Position numbers and translations under genes: made by a program. The notes under the pieces were generated by a model that had not been told where the DNA came from, did not search any database, and saw only the letters and a program-made list of their open reading frames with translations. A stretch of 64,000 nucleotides of DNA from Streptomyces luteolus (GTDB lineage Bacteria > Actinomycetota > Actinomycetes > Streptomycetales > Streptomycetaceae): assembly GCF_029968015.1 (NCBI RefSeq), contig NZ_JASCIS010000001.1, forward strand, positions 124,001 through 188,000. Direction: 5' to 3'. This document shows positions 36,744 to 44,415 of this stretch, piece after piece (position 1 is the stretch's first letter; each line of letters starts with the position of its first letter).

Positions 36744-36866
36744 TGACTCGGCCGCCATGTCCTGCCCGGAGCCAAGCGGCTGACTCGGCCGCCACGTCCT
36801 GCCCGGAGCCAAGCGGAACGTACGCCGCTCGGGGCCGCGGAACAACGTACGCCGCTCAGGACCGCG
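36744..36866 (+). repeat. paired direct repeats downstream of the zinc-ribbon gene
   Basis: A 36-bp unit beginning TGACTCGGCCGCCA occurs at 36744 and 36781 with one difference. A second unit with AACGTACGCCGCTC occurs at 36817 and 36844. No gene is apparent in 36706-36970. Confidence 0.8.
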
Positions 36867-36970
36867 AAAACTCGGACGACAAACTTCGGCGGAAGCTGTC
36901 GAGAACGGCCGGGACGCTCCGACGTCCCCTGTGACAGTCGCCCCACAGGGGCCCGAGCAAGGAGTGGACC

Positions 36971-37378
36971 ATGAAGTACCTGGTGATGGTGCAGGGATCG
37001 CAGGCCGACTACCAGGCCATGAGCGGCAAGCCGAACGAGCACAGCCCGGCCTGGAGCGAGAAGGACCTGCAGGCAATGTTCTCGTTCATGGAGAACCTCA
37101 ACAACGACCTCGCCGAGTCCGGCGAGATGGTCGACGGGCAGGGGCTCACGGAACCGGCGCAGACGCGGTACGTCGGCAGGGACAAGGACGGCCGTCCGGT
37201 CGTCACCGACGGTCCGTACGGGGAGACGAAGGAGGTGCTCGCCGGGTACTGGGTGCTCGACTGCGAGAGCCTGGAGCGGGTCACCGAGATCGCCAACCGG
37301 ATCATGGAGTGCCCCCAGCCGGAGGGCGCCCCGGAGTACCCCGTGGTCATCAGGCCGATCCAGGGCGCCGAGGGCTGA
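36971..37378 (+). CDS. YCII/DGPF-domain protein
   Basis: A 135-aa protein of the YCII family. It shows the signature DGPYGETKE after VVTDG, and the YLVMVQG and VIRPIQ edges of the ferredoxin-like fold. GGAG lies ahead of the ATG. Such DGPF proteins are encoded beside ECF42-type sigma factors, as here. They may be enzymes or signalling partners of the sigma factor; the reaction is unknown. Confidence 0.87.
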   Translation: MKYLVMVQGSQADYQAMSGKPNEHSPAWSEKDLQAMFSFMENLNNDLAESGEMVDGQGLTEPAQTRYVGRDKDGRPVVTDGPYGETKEVLAGYWVLDCESLERVTEIANRIMECPQPEGAPEYPVVIRPIQGAEG

Positions 37379-37406
37379 GCCGCCCTCCGCCCGAGCGGCC
37401 CCTCAA

Positions 37407-37505
37407 CGGCCAGTCGCAGAACGGCCAGTCGCAGACGGCCAGTCGCAGAACGGCCGCAGAACGGCCAGTCGCAGAACGGCCGCAGAACGGCCAGTCGCAG
37501 AACGG
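37407..37505 (+). repeat. CGGCCAGTCGCAG minisatellite between the DGPF and sigma genes
   Basis: Five close copies of CGGCCAGTCGCAG with interspersed AACGGCCGCAG units fill the 137-nt gap 37379-37515. Copy number would alter the spacing between two functionally linked genes. Confidence 0.85.
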
Positions 37506-37515
37506 GGAGCCGCGC

Positions 37516-38769
37516 ATGCCGGGCCTGCCGTCGAACGCAACCGTCGAGGACCTGCTGCGTGGACACACGCCGCAGGTCCTCGGCGCGCTCGTACGGCGGT
37601 ACGGGCACTTCGACCTCGCCGAGGAGGCCGTACAGGAAGCGCTGCTCGCCGCCGCCGAGCAGTGGCCGCGACAGGGGGCGCCCGACAACCCGCGCGGCTG
37701 GCTGATCCGGGTCGCGTCCCGGCGCCTCACGGACCTGTTGCGCAGCGAGGAGGCGCGCCGCCGCCGGGAGGAGACCGCCGCCGCGCTCACGCCCCGCGAC
37801 GCCTTCACCGCGCCGGCGCCCGGTGAGAGCCGCGCGCCGTCCGAGGACGACACGCTCACCCTGCTCTTCCTCTGCTGCCACCCCGAACTCACCCCGCCCG
37901 CACAGGTCGCGCTGACCCTGCGGGCCGTCGGCGGGCTCACCACGGCCGAGATCGCCCGCGCGCATCTGGTGCCCGAGGCGACCATGGCTCAGCGCATCAG
38001 CCGGGCGAAGCAGAAGGTCAGGGGCGTACGGTTCCGGCAGCCGAGCGGCGCGGACCGGGACGAGCGGCTCGCGGCCGTGCTGCAGGTGCTCTACCTGATC
38101 TTCAACGAGGGCTACACGGCCACCTCGGGCGCCGACCTGCACCGCGCGGACCTCGCGCGCGAGGCGATCCGGCTGACCAGGGCGGTGCGTCGGCTGCTGC
38201 CCACGGACGGCGCGGTGACCGGGCTGCTCGCGCTGATGCTGCTCACGGAAGCGCGCACACCGGCGCGCACCGGGCCGCACGGAGAGCTGGTCCCGCTGGA
38301 CGAGCAGGACCGTACGCGCTGGGATCGTGCGGCGATCGCCGAAGGCCTGCGCCTTGTCGAGGAGGCCCTGGCCCAACCGCCGGTCGGGGCCTACCAGTTG
38401 CAGGCCGCGATCGCCGCGTTGCACGACGAGGCGGAGCGCGCCGACGCCACGGACTGGCCGCAGATCCTCGCCCTCTACGAACTCCTCGTGCGGCGCGCCC
38501 CGGAGCCGATGGCCCGGCTCGGCCGCACGGTCGCCGTCGCGATGGTGCACGGCCCGGACGCGGGGCTGCGGGAACTCGACGCGCTGGCGGGCGCGTTGCG
38601 CGACCACCACCGGCTGCACGCCGTGCGCGCCCACCTCCTGGAGCGCGCGGGCGACCGGGAGGGCGCGCGCGACGCCTTCGCGCTCGCGGCCCGCCGCACG
38701 CTCAGCGCCCCCGAGATGCGCTACCTACGCGCGCGTGCGGCGCGACTGGGGGAGCGGGACGCGGACTGA
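37516..38769 (+). CDS. ECF42-type RNA polymerase sigma factor
   Basis: A 417-aa protein, about twice the size of a simple ECF. Region 2 (YGHFDLAEEAVQEALLAAAEQWP, NPRGWLIRVASRRLTDLL) and region 4 (LTTAEIARAHLVPEATMAQRISRAK) are followed by a ~230-residue helical, TPR-like C-terminal extension (EGYTATSGADLHRADLAREAIRL onward). Long extension plus DGPF neighbour defines group ECF42, which lacks an anti-sigma factor. ATG 37516 has GGGGAG upstream. Confidence 0.9.
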   Translation: MPGLPSNATVEDLLRGHTPQVLGALVRRYGHFDLAEEAVQEALLAAAEQWPRQGAPDNPRGWLIRVASRRLTDLLRSEEARRRREETAAALTPRDAFTAPAPGESRAPSEDDTLTLLFLCCHPELTPPAQVALTLRAVGGLTTAEIARAHLVPEATMAQRISRAKQKVRGVRFRQPSGADRDERLAAVLQVLYLIFNEGYTATSGADLHRADLAREAIRLTRAVRRLLPTDGAVTGLLALMLLTEARTPARTGPHGELVPLDEQDRTRWDRAAIAEGLRLVEEALAQPPVGAYQLQAAIAALHDEAERADATDWPQILALYELLVRRAPEPMARLGRTVAVAMVHGPDAGLRELDALAGALRDHHRLHAVRAHLLERAGDREGARDAFALAARRTLSAPEMRYLRARAARLGERDAD

Positions 38770-39639
38770 TCAGCGTGTGCCGGCCGCCCCGGCCGCCGCC
38801 AGACACTCCCGCAGCGACCGCGCCATCCGCGCCACGAACGCCTCCCGCACCTTGGGCGCCGCCAGATCGAGCGAGAGATACGGATTGAGGTCCTCCAGCT
38901 CCACGAGCAGCAGCTCGCCGCCGGGAGCACGGCAGGCGTCGACGCGCTGGATGCCGTGGTCGAGGGTGTTCCACGCGATGAACCGCCGCGCGAACTCCAG
39001 GTCGGCGGAGGTGGGTTCGTACGACCGAAGCTGCCAGCGCTCGCCGCTGTCGGGGGTGCGCAGGGCGTACTGGATCTCGTCGTCGACGAAGTAGAAGGAC
39101 ACCTCGTACGAGAACGGGATCCGCGGCTGGACGAGCAGCCCCGAGCCGCTGTCGTTGAGGGCCCGGGAGAGCTCGGCGCGCGGGACGACCCGCAGGCCGA
39201 TGGAGTCCGCCCCGAGCGCGGGCTTCACGACGTACTCGGCCGCGGCGGGCAGCCGGTCGAGGTGCGCGGCCCGGTCGACGGTCGGGATCACCGGGAACCC
39301 GGCGGCGGTGAGGTCGAGCAGGTACTGCTTGCCCGCCATGTCGCCCCGGCCGGTCAGCGGGTTGTGGACGACGGCCCCGGAGGCGAGCGCGCTCCTCCTG
39401 AACTCCTCATACGCGTCGGCGTAGTTGAGGACGGGCCCGCTGTTGCGTACGACCACGAGATCGAAGGAGCCCATGAGCGCGGCGGCGTCCACGGGATGGC
39501 AGAGCGCCACCTCGAACCCGAAGCCGGCACGCAGCCGCGAACTCAGAAAGATGTCCTCGTCGCAGTACCGCCGCCCCCGCGCCTCGTACGCGAGATCGGT
39601 GACGTAGAGGAGGCGGGGGCGGGGGTCGCGGGGGCTCAT
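38770..39639 (-). CDS. ATP-grasp-fold protein
   Basis: A 289-aa protein. The visible ATP-grasp features are MAGKQYLLDLTAAGFPVIPT, the ATP-binding strand YVVKPALGADSIGLRVV, LLVQPRIP (hinge) and VELEDLNPYLSLDL with the metal-binding Glu/Asn near the C-terminus. Such ligases join a carboxylate to an amine, thiol or alcohol. Similarity is to RimK/glutathione-synthetase-like members; substrate unknown. ATG 39639 has GGAGA upstream. It is convergent with the sigma gene at one base from its stop. Confidence 0.82.
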   Translation of the reverse strand: MSPRDPRPRLLYVTDLAYEARGRRYCDEDIFLSSRLRAGFGFEVALCHPVDAAALMGSFDLVVVRNSGPVLNYADAYEEFRRSALASGAVVHNPLTGRGDMAGKQYLLDLTAAGFPVIPTVDRAAHLDRLPAAAEYVVKPALGADSIGLRVVPRAELSRALNDSGSGLLVQPRIPFSYEVSFYFVDDEIQYALRTPDSGERWQLRSYEPTSADLEFARRFIAWNTLDHGIQRVDACRAPGGELLLVELEDLNPYLSLDLAAPKVREAFVARMARSLRECLAAAGAAGTR

Positions 39640-39724
39640 CGTTCTCCTGCAAGGTGCGGGCAGCGGACGGGCCACGATATCTGCATGGCACACGTACATC
39701 CCGCGCCGCCCGGAACCACTCCGC

Positions 39725-40246
39725 CTACCCGCGCAGCCAGGCCGAGGCGTCCAAGCCGAAGGAGTCGGCCGGGGTGACCTGGCGCAGAGCGCCCTCCAGT
39801 TCGCCGAGGCGGCGCTCGCCGAGGGTCGCGGCCCAGTCCGCGCGCAGCTCGTCGAAGATCGCCGCGGAGCGGGCCAGGGCATCGCGGCCGCGCGAGGTGA
39901 GGCGGACCAGCTTGCGGCGTGCGTCGGCGGGGTCGTCGGCGCGTTCCGCGTAGCCGAGTTCGACCAGTCGGTCGACGGTCTTGCCGGCTGCCTGCTTGCT
40001 CACGCCGAGGCGCCGGCCGACCTCGCTGGTGCTCGCCGCGTCCGGCCCGAGCCCGATGGCCTGCAGGGCGAAGCCGTGAGCGGGACGGATGCCGGGGTGG
40101 CCCTGGCGGGCGAGTTCGGCGTGCAGCTTGTCTATGAGCGTGCGGAAGCCGGCGAAGAGCAGCAGCGGCAGCTCGAACCCCGGGGGCCCGCCTCCGTCGC
40201 GCTTGCCAGGATCGACAACCTGTTTTACTTTATTTTCGTCAACCAC
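39725..40246 (-). CDS. MarR-family transcriptional regulator
   Basis: A 173-aa winged-helix regulator. The recognition region is TSEVGRRLGVSKQAAGKTVDRLVELGYAERADDPADARRKLVRLT, quoted here in parts: helix TSEVGRRLGVSKQ and wing DARRKLVRLT. GTG 40246 is the start; the first ~20 residues are polar. It is divergent from the AhpD-like gene with 23 nt between, so it likely represses that gene and itself. Confidence 0.87.
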   Translation of the reverse strand: MVDENKVKQVVDPGKRDGGGPPGFELPLLLFAGFRTLIDKLHAELARQGHPGIRPAHGFALQAIGLGPDAASTSEVGRRLGVSKQAAGKTVDRLVELGYAERADDPADARRKLVRLTSRGRDALARSAAIFDELRADWAATLGERRLGELEGALRQVTPADSFGLDASAWLRG

Positions 40247-40255
40247 GTTGTCGAT
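40211..40255. promoter_or_regulatory. inverted repeat at the MarR/AhpD-like divergent promoter
   Basis: ATCGACAAC (40211-40219) and GTTGTCGAT (40247-40255) are perfect 9-bp inverted arms 27 bp apart, enclosing an AT-rich stretch (TGTTTTACTTTATTTTCG) unusual for this genome. Likely the MarR operator and promoter. Confidence 0.6.
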
Positions 40256-40269
40256 TCTAGGGGGAAGTC

Positions 40270-40794
40270 ATGGAATTCGCGTCACCTGACGTCGCGTTCG
40301 TGGAGCACACCATCGAGTCCGCGCCGGTCGGCTCCCGGCGGGCCCTGCACCGGATCGAGCGCAACCTCGGACACGTCCCGCCCGTGGCGCGCCGCCTCGC
40401 CGAGTCACCCCAACTCCTCGACGGATTCCGTCGGTTGAGCAGCGCGTTCGAGCAGTCCACGCTCGACCCGAAGGCCCGGGAGACTGTCATCATGGCCGTC
40501 GCCGTACGCAACGACTGTCAGGTCTGCGTGGCCATGCACACCGCGAAGCTGGCCGCGCTCGGCGCCCCGCAGGGGATGGTCGACGCCCTGTGCGGGCAGC
40601 GCCCGCTCGACGACGAACGCCTCGAATCCGTACGCCGGTTCACTCTCGCCGTACTGGCCTCGGCCGGCGCGGTCTCCGAGGCGGAGCTCTCGGACTTCCT
40701 CGCCCACGGCCACACTCGCCGCAACGCCCTGGAGGTCGTCCTCGGCATCGGCACGTACACGATGTCGACGTTCGCCAACCGCCTGGTGGGTTGA
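40270..40794 (+). CDS. carboxymuconolactone decarboxylase / AhpD-like protein
   Basis: A 174-aa all-helical protein with the redox motif Cys83-x2-Cys86 and His90 (NDCQVCVAMH) of AhpD-type peroxidase-associated proteins. This suggests thiol-disulfide chemistry in peroxide or electrophile defence. GGGGGA precedes the ATG. MarR divergence fits oxidative or electrophile induction. Confidence 0.87.
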   Translation: MEFASPDVAFVEHTIESAPVGSRRALHRIERNLGHVPPVARRLAESPQLLDGFRRLSSAFEQSTLDPKARETVIMAVAVRNDCQVCVAMHTAKLAALGAPQGMVDALCGQRPLDDERLESVRRFTLAVLASAGAVSEAELSDFLAHGHTRRNALEVVLGIGTYTMSTFANRLVG

Positions 40795-40814
40795 CGGCGG
40801 ACCGCAGGGTCCGG

Positions 40815-40906
40815 ACAACGCAGAACACCCGGCTCCGCGCGGATGCCGGGTGTTCTGTGTGACGCGATGCGTGACGAAACGCGAAGGTCAGGCCTTCTTC
40901 GTCTCC
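40815..40906. repeat. left 92-bp direct repeat (attL-like) of the sodN island
   Basis: This 92-bp sequence is identical to 50590-50681. It contains a 13-bp hairpin (40821-40833 with 40845-40857) and, on the minus strand, the last 19 nt of sodN coding sequence including its stop, but no sodN gene follows it here. It is best read as the displaced original sodN 3' end left beside the AhpD-like gene when the island inserted. Confidence 0.9.
40821..40857. terminator. terminator hairpin within attL
   Basis: CAGAACACCCGGC and GCCGGGTGTTCTG form a perfect 13-bp stem with an 11-nt loop. It now serves the AhpD-like gene; the identical copy serves sodN. Confidence 0.8.
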
Positions 40907-41144
40907 AAGTAATGGGCTGGGTCGGTGACCAGCAGGGATCTTCCTTGTGGGTCGCTGACCTGGCCTTTTGGCGATTGGTGGCGATGGGGTGCGACGGTCT
41001 TGAGTGCGCGTCTTGCGGACTGTGCGCGGACTGATGTTGGCCTGGAGTGATCTCCGTGATCACGGCCCTGTCATCGCTGTCGTCTCCCATTCACGGCGTC
41101 CCCGATCATCCGGTCCGGCCTGGTTGTCTTTCACCCTGCGCAGG

Positions 41145-42479
41145 TCAGCCCCAAGGGAGTGACCGGACGACGGTGACGGTCAGGTGGCGGCAGCGAATCC
41201 GTTCATCGAGCCAGTGGACGACCTTCGGTCCGTCCAACACCTCCAGCAGCTCCCGACAGCGTCCCACGCCGCCTGTCAGCGGCTCCGCCACGATCAGGTG
41301 GTTGTCCACGGCGACTGGCCGATCGCCTTGAATGAGTACCCCTGTTCCACGGGCGCCTCCTTTGGCTCCTTGCCCTGGCCGGGACGTACGGCGCATGACT
41401 ACGAAGGGGGGATCAAGCAAACGTCCACCGAAGCGGCGCCTGCGAGATGGAAGCCCCGTCTCGCCTTGGCCCGGCAGCTCCTTCGCCGTGAGATAGGGAA
41501 CCTCTGGTCCGTAGTGAGGGTCTCGGTTGTCCACGACAGGGCCGACTCCAACACGGAAATGGTCACCTATGGCGCTGTCCGTGGTGATGGCCGACGGCGG
41601 CCACCAGGCGACAGCGCCGGGGTGGCCGCCTGACCTGCGTATGGCGGAGAGTAGGAAGACATCTACGTCGGTGTGATCGTCGAAGAGGCCATGCGGGCGT
41701 ATCTCCGTCAATTCCAGCCGCTCGGAGAGCTGGTCTCGCCAGGCCCGGTAGCGGCTTCCGCTGCGAAGTACGTCGGGCAGTACGGCGAAGAGCCTGCCGC
41801 CCGGAGCCATCGCGGCAGACGCCTGAGCGGTGAACGTCGCAGCCAAGGATGTCCTGCCCGTCGACCACGTACAGCCGGAGAGTGCCGCATCCATGCCGTA
41901 GGGGGGATTCAGAAGCAGTCGGCCTCCAAAGCCACGGCCTCCGGATGCTTCGCGCAACGCCTGTAGACCGTCGCCAACCTGTACCTGCGGGAAGGCGGTG
42001 CGCCACCGGTGTTCCAAGAGCGGGGCATCGGACCCAACAGCCCGATGACGTTCCAGCACGGCCAGGACCAGCCGCATGCGCGCCACCGTCACAAAGGGAT
42101 CGTGAAGGTCGTGGCCTCTCACCCGGCGATTCCAAAGGGTGAGCGTCTCCGCTGGTGTTGCCCCCAGCGGGAACTGTGCCGTGCCGGTGATGAGTAGGTC
42201 TCCGCCGCCGCAGGTTGGGTCCCAGATCACTGGTGTCCGTCCGGATGGCGTGCTGCGCGTAAGCAGTCCCGCGTACGATTGCCGGACTCTGCCGGTCGTG
42301 AAGAAGGATCCGGTGGCACGGCGGTCGGCTCGTGGAACTATGCGTCGTAGTTCCGTCGACGCCTGACCGTTGAGGGCGTGGGCCACGTCGTCCCCCACGC
42401 GGCGCCAATGACCTGAGGCCACATCAGTCACCAAGGTCTCAAGCTGACGTGCGTACTTGTTGTAGGCCGCAATGCTCAT
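41145..42479 (-). CDS. N6-adenine DNA methyltransferase with target-recognition domain
   Basis: A 444-aa protein. S-adenosylmethionine motif I is DPTCGGGD (from Asp87) and the catalytic N6-adenine motif IV is NPPYG (Asn191-Gly195). The C-terminal ~130 residues (PPFVVMRRTSRPG ... ERIRCRHLTVTVVRSLPW) resemble a target-recognition half-domain as in type I S subunits or type IIG enzymes. No nuclease domain is fused and no restriction gene adjoins. ATG 42479 has GGAGGGG upstream. It is the last gene of the four-gene operon, 119 nt after the MBL gene. Confidence 0.85.
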   Translation of the reverse strand: MSIAAYNKYARQLETLVTDVASGHWRRVGDDVAHALNGQASTELRRIVPRADRRATGSFFTTGRVRQSYAGLLTRSTPSGRTPVIWDPTCGGGDLLITGTAQFPLGATPAETLTLWNRRVRGHDLHDPFVTVARMRLVLAVLERHRAVGSDAPLLEHRWRTAFPQVQVGDGLQALREASGGRGFGGRLLLNPPYGMDAALSGCTWSTGRTSLAATFTAQASAAMAPGGRLFAVLPDVLRSGSRYRAWRDQLSERLELTEIRPHGLFDDHTDVDVFLLSAIRRSGGHPGAVAWWPPSAITTDSAIGDHFRVGVGPVVDNRDPHYGPEVPYLTAKELPGQGETGLPSRRRRFGGRLLDPPFVVMRRTSRPGQGAKGGARGTGVLIQGDRPVAVDNHLIVAEPLTGGVGRCRELLEVLDGPKVVHWLDERIRCRHLTVTVVRSLPWG

Positions 42480-42598
42480 GTGTTCCCCTCCTGCTGATCC
42501 GGAAGGGATTACGTCCTGGATCACGTGTCTGTATGGCTGCGGTGTCATTCTGCAGCAGGGTCAAGGGCCTTGGGATCGGATCACCAAATGCCGTCGTG

Positions 42599-43702
42599 CT
42601 ATGTCCCGTCAGCCGCTTCCCCCAGGCCGACGTTGCTGGAAGCCTTACGCGGACCGGGGATGGGGAGCCGGCACAGCGGGTTGGCCACGGTGCCGCCGTC
42701 GACGAACGACCGATGGGTCTCCAGCGGCGGGTCAAAGCGCAGTCCTGCCTCGACGTGTGTCACAGTCACGCTGCCCGCACAGGACCGGCCGGATTTGCGA
42801 CCCGCTGCTGGGAGGACTGCCAGGTGTCGGTCGGTTACGAGTCGCTTCTCCTCGTGGCAGTGGACAGACAGCTGCGTGCATGCGATGTGTGCGTCCGGAG
42901 CCGCCAGGCGCACGCCCGCCATGATCTCCCGATTCGGATTGGCCGGGCGCAGTCCACCCCGGATGGAGAAGATGACCAACCGAGGGGCCACGAGTTCCGT
43001 CAGGTCTTTGGCGAAGGACTGCGGATCGGCCTTACCTGGGAGCCCTCCGTGGTGAGGGAAGACGAGGACAGGCGCTGACAACTGATGGCCGTTTTCCTGA
43101 ATGTGCCTGAGCGCCACCGCGTCCATGTCGGCCGCGAGGAGGACGGCGGGATCTTCCTGCAGGTGCACGCGGACCACGATAGAGACGGTGTTGGTGTCCA
43201 GTTTGCCGAAGGTCGGGGAGGTCTCTGTCGGGCCGGTGCCGGCCATCAGGAAGCTGGGGTGGCAGACTTCGAGCCTCGCCCGACCGCAGTGCAGCGTCTG
43301 AGTAGTCTCAGTGTGCAACATCTGGTGACCGCCGAAGCCACCGCGCCTGTAACGGGTGTGAACGGCTCGGATCAATCGTTCCCAGATTCGGCTGTTCTTC
43401 TTCGCGTCTGGGTTGAACCAGGCAGTTCCCACCGTGCGCAGTGGATCGAGCAGGATCTGCGGGCCGCCACCGGCGTGGTCCTGGTCCGAATGCGAGATGA
43501 TTAGGTGCTCGATGTGTTCGCATCCGACACGATCCAGTTCGCGCTGGACGATGTCGCCGGGGGCCGCGTCGACGACTGCACAGGTCGAACCATCCCGCAC
43601 AACAGCGGAGTTGCCGTGCCCAACGTCCAGGACCGTGACACCTAACTCTGCTTCTGCTTGCTGGCCGAGCGGCAGTTCGGTGGGATTGGTCGGGTCGGTC
43701 AT
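42599..43702 (-). CDS. ComEC-like metallo-beta-lactamase-fold hydrolase
   Basis: A 367-aa soluble protein. The metal motif is His71-Ser-Asp73-Gln-Asp75-His76 (SHSDQDHAGG), the ComEC/Rec2 variant in which the second His is Asp. VTVLDVGHGNS at 22-32 is the first strand, AADMDAVA and PHHGG are later metal or active-site motifs. ComEC-type MBL domains include nucleases; here no membrane channel is attached. The ATG overlaps the receiver gene stop (ATGA). It could be the effector of the system; substrate unknown. Confidence 0.83.
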   Translation of the reverse strand: MTDPTNPTELPLGQQAEAELGVTVLDVGHGNSAVVRDGSTCAVVDAAPGDIVQRELDRVGCEHIEHLIISHSDQDHAGGGPQILLDPLRTVGTAWFNPDAKKNSRIWERLIRAVHTRYRRGGFGGHQMLHTETTQTLHCGRARLEVCHPSFLMAGTGPTETSPTFGKLDTNTVSIVVRVHLQEDPAVLLAADMDAVALRHIQENGHQLSAPVLVFPHHGGLPGKADPQSFAKDLTELVAPRLVIFSIRGGLRPANPNREIMAGVRLAAPDAHIACTQLSVHCHEEKRLVTDRHLAVLPAAGRKSGRSCAGSVTVTHVEAGLRFDPPLETHRSFVDGGTVANPLCRLPIPGPRKASSNVGLGEAADGT

Positions 43703-44415
43703 GTGGTGAGCCACTCCTGCGGCAGATCGGGAGCGAGGATGATGTTGCGATAGAAGAGGTCGGAGGCTTCCTTCGCATAGCAGTTCACCTCGGCCTCAAG
43801 CCATCGGCCAGGCAGCTCTTCCGGCCGGAGACCCGTGGACTCCTCGATGGGGCGCAACGGCATCCAGACGGAGGAGTCGATCTTCCAGCCGACCACGACC
43901 ACCTTCGCCTGTGGCTCCTCTCCCTCGGACCGAACGGCGAGGACTTCGATCGGAGTCGCAAAGGCACGCCGTTCTCGCGCGAGGTTTCCCGCCAGCTCAT
44001 CCAGCGTGTATCGGAGCGCGTCGACCACTGCGTCGGAGGCGTCACTCTTGTCGACAACGCTCGGGATGCCCTCACGCCAGCGCAGAATCGCCCCGTTCTG
44101 ATCGGTGTTGACGTGGCTGCTGATGAGGACTGCAGGTAACGGCCTGCCCGCTCTTCGGTTGGCTTTGCATACCAGCTCCGCGCCTGTGAAGCGGGCGTTG
44201 CTGCGCCCTCCAAGGATGTGGTCGCAGACCACGGCGTCGTACCGATCGCCCAGAGAGGCGAGAAACGCGTCGGCGTCCTGGCCCGATGTGAACTCGGTGA
44301 TCATCTCTGTACGGAAGCCCGCGTCCTGGAGTGGGTGGGTGATGCTGCTCGCGTCCATGACGTCGTCGTCGATGACTGCAACCGACGATCCCTCTGTCAA
44401 CGTGCGTACGCTCAC
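43699..44415 (-). CDS. receiver-domain protein with unknown C-terminal domain
   Basis: A 238-aa protein. Residues 12-135 form a response-regulator receiver: acidic pocket Asp16-18, phospho-acceptor Asp65 (VVCDHILGG), Ser99/Ser100 and Lys123. The C-terminal ~100 residues (AVRSEGEEPQAKVVVVGWKI ... ILAPDLPQEW) have no DNA-binding helix-turn-helix I can see, so it may not be a transcription factor. GTG start overlaps the kinase-like gene stop (GTGA) and its own stop overlaps the MBL gene. Probable phosphate acceptor from the GHKL protein. Confidence 0.83.
   Translation of the reverse strand: MSVRTLTEGSSVAVIDDDVMDASSITHPLQDAGFRTEMITEFTSGQDADAFLASLGDRYDAVVCDHILGGRSNARFTGAELVCKANRRAGRPLPAVLISSHVNTDQNGAILRWREGIPSVVDKSDASDAVVDALRYTLDELAGNLARERRAFATPIEVLAVRSEGEEPQAKVVVVGWKIDSSVWMPLRPIEESTGLRPEELPGRWLEAEVNCYAKEASDLFYRNIILAPDLPQEWLTT

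Noticed and set aside
37407..37505. The CGGCCAGTCGCAG array as a CRISPR
   Set aside because: Units are contiguous or separated by copies of themselves, with no unique spacers and no cas genes.
40843..41034. A small frame crossing out of the left 92-bp repeat into the island
   Set aside because: It begins inside the sodN-derived repeat and hairpin and shows no protein features; not an excisionase I can recognise.
41145..42479. The methyltransferase as part of a classic type I or BREX system
   Set aside because: No R or S subunit, PglZ, BrxC or Lon-like gene is present anywhere in the island.
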